A stretch of DNA of 64,000 bases from the NCBI GenBank assembly GCA_038363925.1, contig JAQQWL010000009.1:2046001-2110000 (forward strand). Reading direction: 5' to 3'. The position numbers and the translations under genes were made by a program. Shown piece after piece: positions 1 to 10,572 of the stretch. The DNA is from Apiospora phragmitis. Its lineage: Eukaryota > Ascomycota > Sordariomycetes > Amphisphaeriales > Apiosporaceae. Every line of letters begins with the position of its first letter. Positions within the stretch are counted from its first letter, which is position 1. The notes below the pieces were generated by a model. That model was not told the DNA's origin. It ran no database searches and saw nothing but the letters and a program-made list of their open reading frames with translations.

Positions 1-17
1 TGGCGTTTTTCACTTAC

Positions 18-1126
18 CGGAATCCGTGAAAACGCGAGCTACGCGTCTGTTCTCCTTAAGATCGTAGAATACAAAGCTCTTGTCTGAGCTTACCGAGGCC
101 AACAGCTCCAAGCAAGGGTGGACAGCTAGGCCTGTCGCGGGCCCGGAGTGCTCAGAGAAACTGATAACCTCCACCTGGTCGACAAAGATCTTGACCGAGC
201 CACTCGCCGTGGCGAAGACAATCTTAGAGTTTATCCACGCGGATGCTGTCACAGAGCCAGAGTCTTGTAGTGACAGTGTGTATTCTAGCTTGGACTTTGC
301 AGGGCTGTAAACGACGACTTCGCCGTTTTGTCCACCAAGGGCAACAAGGCCATCCCTATGCGCAAATGCTGACATCTCCTCGACAGGGCCGGAAACTGTT
401 TCTTGGACGGCGTAGGAAGTGATGTCTGCCGAGGTCGCGGTGCCCTCAGGGATCGGTCGCTTCTTGCGCGACTTGGACAGCAGAGCCTGTGTCTCTTCGA
501 CCAACTGGACCAATTCGGAGGGTAGGGCGTCTGAGTCGATTGCCATGGACTCGGCTCCCGTATCGGCGGAGGCGGAGGCGGCGCCGTTGCCGTTGTTCGA
601 AACCGACACTTTGGAGAGAGCATTTCTCGCTTCGTCGCGCTCTCTGGTCAAGCGAGCAATGACGCGCACTGCCGCATCGTTCTGGTATAGTGCCGTGGAT
701 AGCTCTTCCCTTGTGCGTTGCAGCTGTTCGCGCAAATTGAAAGACTCGAGCGCCATGGCATCCCATTCATTCTGGAAGGTGGAAAGCAGGGCGGGTATAG
801 ACGTAAGAGTGGGCGGTCGGGGGCGTACGACGCGTGCCGTTTTCACGGGCAAAAGGTCATCGAGGGTCAGGTCGGTACCGGTGATAGGATCCTTTCCGTT
901 CTCCTCGATCCATTTCTCGATCAAGCGCTTCTCAAAGACATTGCCTACATGGGGTCAGTACCAGTATACGAAGCTTGGGTTAGCGAGGCAGCGGATGAAG
1001 GGACGTACCTGAGATTTTGGAGATAACAGGCTCCTCTGCAGGCTCGCCGGAGACTATCACATGAGTTAGTAGCCGCATAGAAACAAATGCAAATATGACA
1101 GAAGACAACTTACTTGCGCACAGCAT
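18..1126 (-). CDS. PRP19: Pre-mRNA-processing factor 19 (Prp19), 3' part outside window
   Basis: Prp19 is the U-box E3 ubiquitin ligase that scaffolds the NineTeen complex and drives spliceosome activation in the nucleus. Visible exons are 1114-1126, 1009-1053 and 18-944, with donors GTAAGT and GTACGT and TAG acceptors. The protein starts MLCAISGEPAEEPVIS, the typical Prp19 U-box opening (residues 1 to about 70), and continues IEKWIEENGKDP. A Prp19 central region with coiled coil follows (about residues 65-150), then a Ser/Ala-rich linker and the first WD40 blades. A GTAAGT donor at positions 12-17 shows that the remaining WD40 repeats lie beyond the left edge. No frame break is seen. Assignment is secure; only the C-terminus is missing. 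Confidence 0.96.
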
Positions 1127-2077
1127 ATTGACTGGTTGAATGTGATGCTGTTGTGTAGTTGCTATTGGAAAGAGGTCGGGAATATTTATTATGTTCAGCC
1201 TCGTCAACTTGGATCTGTAGCAGGCTAGGCTGGTTTCAATAAACCATGGAATGAACTGCAGTTCAGAATTATGCCACCGTTAATGTACGGAATAACGCCT
1301 TTTGGACCGCCCAATACACGTCTGGTCGGGATCAACGTTGAAGAGCTTTTTAACGCTTTAGATTTTTAATAGCTATTCCAGCGTCGATTCCATACCAAGT
1401 GCACCGCAAAGGCTTTGGCAGGCGGTTATTCCAGTCAATAGTAGTATGTATGGTTGTTTTACGGTTGGTCTGAGCGTTGATTCCAGCCTTTTCTCCTGCG
1501 GATCAAATCAATTGATTATGCATTGCAGCTTATTAGCGTCAGAATCCATAGTGGAGCCCCTCGTGCTAGGCCTGTGCTTGAGTTTAGTTCAATTGGATAG
1601 GTAGGTGGCTGGGAGCCGCCAGCTGGAAGTCAGGTACATTATTCCATTACTTAACCTCAAGCGCTGCCAATATGATGTATCTCAATACATCAATGTATTG
1701 ACAGGTTCTTCCATGGGAAACACTCATGGGATCAAAGGTTAAAGCAAATGTTAGATGTGTTCAATGTTCTCACCCTTGACTCAGCTGCAGTACTTCGTAG
1801 GTAATGTAAAGTAGGTACTTATGTAGGTAGCCCTTGGCACTTGCTGTACGGAGTATTGAGCCATGAATTAAACCACGTAACCTAAGTCTCCGGCGAGTTT
1901 CATACCCAGCGCCAGCCCCTACCTACTGAATCGGTGGAAAACCCGTCTATCAAATGATTAGCGGCCGTCAATCGGCGGGGCGTGTCAGTACCAGAAGTGC
2001 CGAGTATGAAAAGAGAGGACATGCAGGATGAGGACCATGTTGGAACGATATCGATATCATAACGTGACGACCTCAAA
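1127..2077. other. Intergenic, divergent promoters of PRP19 and OHCU decarboxylase
   Basis: No coding signal. AT-richer sequence with short TAGGTAG-type repeats around 1790-1835. It must hold the 5' regions of the two divergently transcribed flanking genes. No specific regulatory site is recognised. Confidence 0.5.
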
Positions 2078-2949
2078 ATGCCTCAATTCACCCCCATGGA
2101 ACTGAAACTACGCATCAAACGCATCCCCAACCACAACGATCTCGGCGTCGGCTTCACAACCAAAGAGCGACGCAACGTGGAAACGCCGCCGTACGTCGAA
2201 CTACAACCGCGCCGAACACCCTCCGAATTCATGGAAGCTTCAAGGGCCTCGTCGTCGTCTGCGTCGCCGGCGCCGGCGGCCACACCCGATGCCGCCCCCG
2301 CCCCCTCCAAAGCCGCCACTGCTGCTCCTCCTCGCTACCGCCCATCGCTTCGTTGTCGACAGCGCCCATCAAAACTCAGATCGCCGTGCTGGACACGCTC
2401 TTCGAGCCATCTACCGAGCTGCATACCCTCGTCCTCCCGATCTTGCGCCGGAAGCGTGCGCCTGCCGCCGATCTGGGAACGGGTGGCCCTGCTTCTGCAA
2501 CATCCGAGCCAGAGCCCGAGTCCCCCTTCGCCTCATATACGACCCTCATACAGCACGTCGGCTCGCTGATGTCTTCGCTATCCTCCCAGTCGTCTTCTTC
2601 CGGCACCCCCAACCCGCAGCAGCAGAAGCTGCACGGCATCTTGGGCTCGCACCCGCGACTGGGGGCCAAGAAGATCGAGTCGGCCCAGTCGCAAGCCGAG
2701 CAGGCCCAGCTGAACCAGGGGGGTGCCGATGAGGCCGAGAAGCTAAAGGCCCTGAACGACGAGTACGAACAGAGATTCCCCGGCCTGCGGTACGTCGTGT
2801 TCGTCAACGGGCGGAGTCGGCCCGTTGTCATGGAGGACATGCATAGGAGGATAGACAGAGGCGACCCCAAGGAAGAGGAGAAGGAGGCCATCAAAGCCAT
2901 GGTGGACATTGCACTGGATCGCGCAAAGAAGTTAAACGCAGTCGACTGA
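2078..2949 (+). CDS. 2-oxo-4-hydroxy-4-carboxy-5-ureidoimidazoline (OHCU) decarboxylase, start unresolved
   Basis: OHCU decarboxylase performs the last step of uric acid oxidation, giving S-allantoin in purine catabolism. The family core is clear from about 2332 to 2949: LPPIASLS, VLDTLFEPS, then the hallmark HPRLG (LGSHPRLGAKK), the EQAQLN helix, NDEYEQRFPGLRYVVFVNGRSR and an acidic C-terminal helix. Upstream, an ATG at 2078 (second in-frame ATG at 2231) opens a frame with coding-like codon use but no recognised domain. It is out of phase with the core, and one missing base near 2330-2340 would join them (290 aa, or 239 aa from 2231). Whether the Ala/Pro/Ser-rich N-terminus is real, or the gene starts nearer the core after an unseen intron, cannot be settled here. 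Confidence 0.82.
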
Positions 2950-3580
2950 TCGGATGACGGCCGCAAAGAATCGAAAAGCCCTGGGGCTTGAGCCTTTGGC
3001 CTATCAGTGACCCGCGACAGCTTTCCACCATGCAATATCGGTAGTCATCCACCATACTTGCGCGATAGCTCCCGACCTAAATCGGCTCTCCCAAGGCAAT
3101 CCGGGGCCCAGGATGAGAAGTAACGCGTAAGGACAATTTCGGTGCCTTTTCCTAGCGACTGATGTCCTCAGGACATTGATCTATGGTAGCTGCGGAATTG
3201 ATCACGCCGGGCCTATAACAGGCTACTGGAATGATCTGCCAGAGGTTGCACTACATAATGACCAGTGACGCCACTCGCGATAAGACAAAATGCGGCTCGC
3301 CGTTTTCTACCTACTCAGTATGTTATAGAGCGAGGGTTTCCAAGAAATGCACCTCGCTGATATGGCGCACATAACTAAGAAGTGGAAGAGCGGCACTTCA
3401 GTCTGTACACAAGTTCATATTTGGCCGCACTACTTATCATTTTTCACGACTGGACAGCCACTTCATAGCTAATAATGGCCGGTGCTGTGGTATACACGCA
3501 CACCATCTCCTCTAATTGCTATAACAGCCTAGTTAATGAGTGAGGTTAACCGATAGGTCGAGGTGGTAGAGCTGCGAGAC
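2950..3580. other. Intergenic, no gene seen
   Basis: Stops are frequent in all frames. An ATG at about 3290 opens a ten-codon hydrophobic start followed by a GTATGT, but no convincing continuation was found. Probably the 3' flank of the decarboxylase plus decayed sequence next to the transposase-like relic. Confidence 0.4.
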
Positions 3581-3589
3581 AGTGTAGTC

Positions 3590-3910
3590 TACTCATCTTC
3601 GATCTCAAACTCATCAACCTCGGACTCCTCTGCCCGCTTGGCCTTTTTCTCATGATGTTTCGCTATCCCCGCCCTTTCCCTCGCATTATGAGCATATTTC
3701 TGCTCTCTGGCGTCGTTGCCTTCTCACTTTTAGCGTGTTTCTGCTCTTGGGAGTGTGGCTTGGGAGGTTTGGTAGGTTTGGCACGTTGCCGTAGGCGCTT
3801 TTGTTTTGTACTATGTTCTAAGGTGGCACCCGCTGCATCGCATCTGCCGCTCGTCCAGGGCATGCAAAAGAGCCCGACAGTCGTCAGCTCTCTGCAGATG
3901 CGTTCGAAGA
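3590..3910 (-). pseudogene. Possible decayed C-terminal tail of a pogo/Fot1-type transposase
   Basis: Read on the minus strand, short pieces in different frames suggest a transposase C-terminus: ERICRELTTV and ALLHALDERQMR, then basic KQKRLRQRAK, then a tail ending AEESEVDEFEIEDE before a stop at about 3592. Pogo/Fot1-class DDE transposases in fungi commonly end in such a charged basic-then-acidic tail. At least two frame changes separate the pieces, and no DDE catalytic region, terminal repeats or target duplication are visible. This is inferred from tail composition only and could be another highly charged protein. Confidence 0.3.
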
Positions 3911-4208
3911 GATAGTGTTACACCGGGGAGACCTCACGACTACCGTGTTCAAAGCCATGCCACTCAATACTCAGCAAATTTTGAGCAATGCTCTAGATCT
4001 TCGAGGTTGCTAAATAGAACAAGGATCGACTAGCGAAGTCCAGTGCATACATTTGTTAGACTATTTCCATGATACACAACGATGCGAATCCTCTGCGATT
4101 TGTTATATATATATGTATAGTATATGCGCCCCTTTGTCGAAGGACCAAGACTGACACATGGAACGACCTGTATGCTGAGGCTTTCCTCGTGTCGGTGTAT
4201 GTATGCAG

Positions 4209-5600
4209 CTAAGCCCAAGGGATCCCATCAAGTTCGTCCAGGTACTCTTCATAGAAATGTTCTTCCTCGTCTTCCCCCGTTCCATCGCCAGGCGACTTGG
4301 CAGCACCGCCCCCAAATAAGGCGCCAAAGTCGGTATAGACGTCGTCCATGTCGTCGTCGCTGAGATCAGCATACCGATAGCCGTCCTCGATGACTGGGAA
4401 AGCGGTCGACTCTTCTGCCTCGTCGTGGTGGAGAGGCGTCATGATACTTGTGACGGGCGTGTGTGCTGCTGCTGCTGCTGCTGCTGTTGTTGTCGTTGTC
4501 GTCGTCGTTCGGCCGAATTGCTGCTGCTGCGGTGGGTTTCCAGAGCTGGAGTGAGTAGCGGTGTCATCAGCAATAGTGACTCTACTAACATCGTTCGTGG
4601 CGGGCTGGTGTAAGATATGACTGCTGTCCTGGTTGTCCTTAGCTGCCGCCGCGCCGCCGGCAGACGTGCCAGTCGTATGTGGCCGCCACACGCGCGGTAG
4701 GGACATGCCAGCGGCGCTGCCACGTCCCGGGAACATGGCCCCAGTGGAAGCTGTCACCAGCTGCAACCCGTGGCCCATGACGCTCACGTCCGACATACGC
4801 CACATCCGGTTGTGTCCTCTGTTCACGGCGGCCTGCCTGACGTTCAGTCGCACGCGGTTGAGAATCGCCGCCTTCCGCACCATGGCGGTCTGATGGCCTG
4901 CCTTCTTGGGGCCCATGGCCGCAAACTTGAGGAACCGCGAGAGCACGGGCGTGTCTTCACCTGTTTCCCTGTTGAGGATGTGCGTCGCAGGCAAGGAGTA
5001 GGGCTGCGACAGGCGCGAAGTGATGAGCCGGTGCCGCAGGCGCCTCTTCTTGCATGGGAGATGGCCGGTGTCCGGGCCATCAACGTCGTGAGGGGCTCTC
5101 GGCCGTTTGGAAATATCCGGGGCCACGCTGTCTCTCTTCTCAGAGCTTGGCCCGTCTTTCGTCCCGGCGCCCAGGTTAGTGCCTCTAGATTTGCTCGGTG
5201 TAGCTGCTGGCATTTTGCCGAATCGGTTGCGATCTCGTTCTGACGAGGATCTCACGCTCGTCGAGCCCGGCCTTGGGTCAAGGTCCAGCCGCCGTCCCCC
5301 CTTTGTCGCCGAAGTCGTGCTGCGAAACTCGCCGGCCCGAAATGTAGAGAGTATTGACCCATCTAGCATCGTAGGGGCAAAGTAACCGTTGTCACCAGCA
5401 ATGCCGCTGACATGTAGCCCTATCTCTGGCGGAGACGCTGCGACTGAGATGTTGACTCGCAGCAATTGCAAGGTCGGAACTCCAGTTGTCTCATGCAGTC
5501 TCTCGGAGCCCATCGTGTGACTAGACCATGGCTCAGTGGGCTCGGACTGGTTATACCGGGGACACAACTCGACTGCTGCCATAGTGCTTCCGCTCCGCAA
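4209..5600 (-). CDS. Conserved fungal protein of unknown function (463 aa)
   Basis: One intronless frame of 463 aa. No enzyme domain is recognised. Visible features: a Ser/Arg/Lys-rich stretch (about residues 95-190); a strongly basic block, CKKRRLRHRLITSRLSQPYSLPATHILNRE-type (about 200-230; conserved-looking and a likely nuclear localisation signal); a KAAILNRVRLN segment; a Thr8-Ala8 run encoded by a triplet repeat at about 4464-4510; and an acidic C-terminus with FYEEYLDELDGIPWA. Low-complexity sequence and basic clusters suggest a nuclear, partly disordered protein, but that is inference. ATG codons at 5600 and 5582 are both possible starts. The triplet repeat could make its length variable between strains. 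Confidence 0.7.
   Translation of the reverse strand: MRSGSTMAAVELCPRYNQSEPTEPWSSHTMGSERLHETTGVPTLQLLRVNISVAASPPEIGLHVSGIAGDNGYFAPTMLDGSILSTFRAGEFRSTTSATKGGRRLDLDPRPGSTSVRSSSERDRNRFGKMPAATPSKSRGTNLGAGTKDGPSSEKRDSVAPDISKRPRAPHDVDGPDTGHLPCKKRRLRHRLITSRLSQPYSLPATHILNRETGEDTPVLSRFLKFAAMGPKKAGHQTAMVRKAAILNRVRLNVRQAAVNRGHNRMWRMSDVSVMGHGLQLVTASTGAMFPGRGSAAGMSLPRVWRPHTTGTSAGGAAAAKDNQDSSHILHQPATNDVSRVTIADDTATHSSSGNPPQQQQFGRTTTTTTTTAAAAAAAHTPVTSIMTPLHHDEAEESTAFPVIEDGYRYADLSDDDMDDVYTDFGALFGGGAAKSPGDGTGEDEEEHFYEEYLDELDGIPWA
4464..4512. repeat. Coding trinucleotide repeat (GCT/GTT/GTC)n
   Basis: About eight GCT units followed by GTT and GTC units; read on the minus strand they encode consecutive Thr and Ala residues of the 463-aa protein. 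Length polymorphism is plausible. Confidence 0.85.
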
Positions 5601-8379
5601 GGAACACTCAAGATGAAGGTTGATGGTGTTTTCCCGTTTTCAACCCAATGCCGCGCCGTCTGTATTACTTTTCACCAGCGCTCACGTGGCAGTAACAGGA
5701 GCTGCCACAGTAAAGTGAGACCGAAGGCTACGTTGGGAAGTATATCATGTTTGCTGAGGTTCCCTCGCTTCAAGCCCAGTGCAGTCGTCGTCCACGTTAT
5801 TGTATAGGTAATGTAAGAAGCAAACGGTAAGCATCCGATTCTGTGTGTGATGCGATTGGTGGTGTTACTTTGGAGGTTCTCAATCCCCTGCCCAAAGGTA
5901 GACCGCAAATAGCCGGAAGGGATAGCGGTAGGTAGAGCGGCCTTCTGGAATGAGGCAGGGTGCTTTGAGGCTTGAGTATACCCTAGATGAGGCCGAAAGG
6001 TGGCAGAGGTGGCCGGAAAACCTAAGGATTAACCAAGTGTCGGGTTCTATACAGTGAGTCTACATACAAGAGCAACAGGATGATTGATGGATGGAGCTGA
6101 TGCTTGCCGGACAGTCTGTTGCTTGTTTTAAGTGGAATTGATTCAAGGCGAGAGGGACATGACGGACGACCCGATTAGGTGTAGTGAGAACGGCAACCGA
6201 GAAAGACGAGAGTTGGCGCGGGAGGGGTGTGATCCTTTAGTAAACGCACGTAGTCAAGTAGAAAACCAATTTGTGATAGATGACCACCAAGCCACGTATA
6301 CACATTGTCTCTCGTGGTCGGTGAAGGAGTGTGACTTGGAAACTAACAAAACACCCTTACCACATCCTCTATCCCCCACTGGGAGAAGCTTCCTGCGTAT
6401 AAGCTTCGATCATGTACGGACGTGTATCAATGCATGTATGTATGTCCACGCATAGACATCCCGTATTTACAAGGGAACGCGATGACTGATGGATGGCCTT
6501 TTCAGCCAGACAGAATATAATGCCTCACCCACAGCTCTCACCCCCACGATTACTCACAGACGTAGAAATACAAAGTACCCAGGAGTACTTATACACTCAT
6601 TAGAGCTACGGGGTCAGATGAGAGTTGTTTGCACGCATGGGAATTAGCAATGCGCATTGTAATTCATCGGAGATCCGACATAAAGTATGGATGGCCCCTA
6701 CTCTTTTCGCCATGGAATTTCCATGCAAGGGAACTTTTTGTTCCCTTGGACTCAGACCACACTGGAGAGACTGGATCAAAACGGGGGAAATGGTTGGTTC
6801 CCGAGATCAACCCAGGCCCCTCATTTCAAGCACCCCAGGTTTTTTCTTGTTTCCCCAGACCCTAGGTTGCGGCCAGGAGAGCAAAGATCGGCAGATATGC
6901 AAGGCTTGTTCTCGGCTGCATTGTATCTCTCCTCAAACTAGAATTGCCCCTTTTTATGGTCAAGGCTGCTGCTCATCACATATCGAGTTCCTATGGTAAG
7001 TCCAGCTGTAAGAGATCTACACGGACGATGCGAGGATGATGTGCTCATCGACGAGGCAGCCCTCCTCCACTGGCTTACGTTGTATACCTGTGTTCTGAAA
7101 TGGAAAGACCACGCATCCAATAACACACCTACCGTGAGAGTTAGGCTCGGTGGCAAGGATGAAAGGAAGCTCCTACGACATGCCTTAAGCCAATGGCTGC
7201 GGTCCTGGCGGTCACGCGGAATGCAGAAAAGGAAGATGACTACAGGCCAGGTCTGGGGTTTTGGCTCCTTGGCTCACCTGGCACCCTTCCCATTGGTAAC
7301 CTATGTAGGCTAACAATATGCACGAATACCAGGACTTTTTCATGGCAATCTTGTTGCTTGAAGTCGGTTGATTACCGGTGACCCAAAGGGCACGTTTTCG
7401 TGCCCGTTGTATATCCTGCTATCCGTATCTAGAAAGGACGGCAAACAATGGCCGATGGACATACAAATCTGTACGCGTATATAGCAAATATACCTTAGGG
7501 TCCCCTATCGTCTCATTGCCGCAAAGGCTCTTTGATATCTGGCGTACCACAGCTAATAATTGCTTCTGCTGCATACGAACGGGCAGACGAATCTCTCTCG
7601 CAATAGTTCTATGACAGCTGCATGCGAGTGGTATTTTTTTCTTGGAGACTACCAGGATACGACACGACATGAGCCTCTTAGGACGGCATAATGTCTCGCA
7701 ACAACGTGCAGGGTATAGGCACTCGTACTACCACGCTTGACCCCGGTTGGCGACCGACGAGAAGTAGCAACAAGCCACCAACGAGATTATCCTACATAGT
7801 GAGCTGAGAGAAGCCCTCCTCCCACTGGGATCCCGGGTCGGGCTGGGCCGCTATGTGATGCCCGGACATGTCAGGCTCTCGCTCGGTTCGATAAAGCACT
7901 GAAAAGCGTGTAGTCTACCAACAGAGACCTATCAAAGGAATGTTCCTTCATTATACCCCAGCGAAGAACCTTTGATTGCATGAAAGGGTATGCTCTACAA
8001 TGGGTGGCAATAATAAGAATAATTATAAATCGGGCTCTGAATTATCTACCGTCACTCACCGAATTCAAGATGCTCCAGCTATTAGCGCCCAAGGCGCCCT
8101 ATCTCAGCCCGCTCCTAACACCCAATCCCGCCACACTAATAAGTAATTCGGCCTTATCGATCAGCCCAAGCAGGTGACGACAGCGGGGTAAATACAAGGT
8201 CGATTTTAGCCAACAACTTTCCAGGTTGACGAAGACCTACTGCACTGGAGCAAACCGAAGGAAAAATAATAATACCTGTAGACTTGAATCAGGAAAACCG
8301 CAAAATCCGAGCACACGAATCAATTCATACTACAATCATTGCACAAAGACAGACAGCAGGCTGAGGCAAGACAGCCGCC
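5601..8379. other. Long intergenic stretch (2.8 kb), no gene seen
   Basis: No frame longer than about 125 codons, no recognisable motif, no paired splice signals giving a family match. It separates the 463-aa gene (minus) from DOM34 (plus), so both promoters lie here. A small unannotated lineage-specific gene or a non-coding RNA cannot be excluded. Confidence 0.4.
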
Positions 8380-9591
8380 ATGCAACTGGTTGGGGCAAAG
8401 TCTTCCCAACGCCTCAATGACGTTAGCGAAGGCAGCGTAACTCTGCTACCTGTCGAGCCCGAAGACATGTGGCATGCCAACAATCTGATATCGCCCGAAG
8501 ATGTCATCAAAGCTCATGCCGTCCGCAAAGTCACTACAGAGTCCAAGACTGGAAGCACCCACTCCGAGCGCGTTCACACTGACCTTACCATACGAGTCAC
8601 GTCCACCTTTTTCGACACGGCCGCGTCCCAGCTGCACGTCACCGGCACGGTCATCGTCGAGAACAGTTTCGTCAACATCGGCCAGTTCCACACCCTCGAT
8701 CTCGAGCTGAGCCGCCCTTTCACCATGTGGAAGAAGAATGGCTGGGACTCGGTGGCAACAGAAACCCTAAACGAGTCTCTGAAGCAAGACAAGGAGGGGA
8801 CGGTCGCTGCTGTGGTTATGCAGGAGGGAATCGCCAACATCTGTCTCATTACCGAATACCGAACCATTCTAAAACAGCGCGTTGAGAGCACGATACCCAA
8901 GAAACGGGCGGCTAGTTCAGATCAGAGCTCAGGGATGCGCCGCTTCTTCGACAAGACCCTGACGACGCTCATGCGAAGCATCGATTTCGGGACTCCTCGC
9001 CCGCTGCTGCTGGCAAGCCCCGGGTTCGTAGCGGGGGATTTCAAGAAGTACATATCAGAAGAGGGAACCCGGAAGGCCGACAAGACTATGATGGCCATGG
9101 CCAAGGACGCAACAGTGGTGCACTCGTCTTCGGGGCATCTACACAGCCTGAACGAGATCCTGAAGAGCGCCGAGGTTCTGGCAACGATGAAAGACATGAA
9201 GTTCTCCAAGGAGACGCGATACATGGACGAGCTCTTTGCTCGCCTCCGAAAGGACGACGGACGTGCATGGTACGGCGTTTCGACGGTAGTGAAGGCAGTC
9301 AATGAGGGCGCAGTCGGAAGGGGCGGGGGTGTGTTGATGGTCAACAACTCCCTCTTCCGAAGTCTGGACCTGGCCACGAGGAAAAAGTACGTTGCGCTGG
9401 TTGACAGGGTGCGGGAAGATGGCGGCGAAGCCAGGATCCTAAGTAGTGATCACGAGAGTGGCCAGAGGTTGGACGCGCTAGGCGGTATTGCCGCAATTCT
9501 CACTTATCCAATGCTCGGGCTGGATGATGACGAAGACGAGGATGAAGGGGATGGCCAAAATGGCGCGATAAAAGAAGACTTGATAATATAA
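8380..9591 (+). CDS. DOM34: Dom34/Pelota, ribosome rescue factor
   Basis: Dom34/Pelota binds the A site of stalled ribosomes with Hbs1 and promotes subunit splitting in no-go and non-stop decay. The intronless 403-aa frame spans the whole family length. N-terminal Lsm-like domain (MQLVGAKSS..., DMWHANNLI, about residues 1-135), central eRF1_2-like domain with LLLASPGFVAGDF (about 200-215) and HSSSGHLHSLNEIL, and C-terminal eRF1_3-like domain (YGVSTVVKAVNEGAVGRGGGVLMVNNSLFR, then GGIAAILTYPM) ending in an acidic tail. As in the family, the GGQ tripeptide of eRF1 is absent. The first ATG gives the canonical N-terminus. No frame problem. Confidence 0.97.
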   Translation: MQLVGAKSSQRLNDVSEGSVTLLPVEPEDMWHANNLISPEDVIKAHAVRKVTTESKTGSTHSERVHTDLTIRVTSTFFDTAASQLHVTGTVIVENSFVNIGQFHTLDLELSRPFTMWKKNGWDSVATETLNESLKQDKEGTVAAVVMQEGIANICLITEYRTILKQRVESTIPKKRAASSDQSSGMRRFFDKTLTTLMRSIDFGTPRPLLLASPGFVAGDFKKYISEEGTRKADKTMMAMAKDATVVHSSSGHLHSLNEILKSAEVLATMKDMKFSKETRYMDELFARLRKDDGRAWYGVSTVVKAVNEGAVGRGGGVLMVNNSLFRSLDLATRKKYVALVDRVREDGGEARILSSDHESGQRLDALGGIAAILTYPMLGLDDDEDEDEGDGQNGAIKEDLII

Positions 9592-10572
9592 AACGAAAGA
9601 GTGCGATCAAGACACTATTACAAGTATTGGAAACCCCTGAGGCTCCGTGGCATCCACGAACTCGAAGTACCCAACGCGATTTACTACAAACCTACATGCA
9701 AGGAAGGACTTTCAGGCCTGCCCGTAGTAACGTACACGTACCCCGGCCAGCCCGGCGTGTCTGCATAGGTTATATACTCAGGCACGTAGGGTGTGGTGAA
9801 CAACTGGCAAGGAAGACGACGGAAGACTTAAGTGGGTACGCATCTCCTGAAGCAAGATGCAAAACATCTCAATGTTATCTCTCAACCTGATTTGACCATG
9901 AAACCTTGGCCACTTTATATTTTGGGCTCCTGAGATCTGGGTAATTGGGGTGTGCTCAGATATAACGTAACCCGAGATGTGATATAAAACCGAATGACGT
10001 ATTAATCAATCAACCTTAAGCGCACAAACGTCATGGGTCAAACCCCTCGGCGGTAAAATCGGATTGACAAACATCATTGGAAACACTCCGCCCGGACATT
10101 CAATGTTTGGTTTGGCCTCGATACTTCGCATGCCGTCGCTTGGCACATGTACTTACATGGTAGGCAAACCATCCTGCCGTGTGTAGGTATTTATGATTCG
10201 GTCGTCTCTGCGATGTGCGACAAACATTTGTCCTCCAGCTCCGCATAGTATTAGTAGGTGCTCATCAGGACCCCGCCGTTTCTGGGGCTGGTGTTCTTTT
10301 TTAACCACTCGGGGCGTTTTCTGTCCGATTCGATGCATTAAGATAATCTTAGGCACGCACTTACTACATTGTTATATGGGGAGTTCGCATATGATGCGCT
10401 GCCATGCTTCCATGGCACTTCCATGATCCACCCAACCACCCTCCTTGCCTCTCGGACGATATCCCAATCCGCGGTTGCCGAGGCCACAACGGTTAGGCTA
10501 GCCACAAAGCACAAACATTGTCAGCAAGGACGGCGCCAACTCCTCCATTCCCCAAGAAGCGCATGATGGAAA
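9592..10572. other. Intergenic, no gene seen
   Basis: 3' flank of DOM34 and promoter side of the WD40 gene. Only short chance frames; no tRNA-like B box or other feature recognised. Confidence 0.4.
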
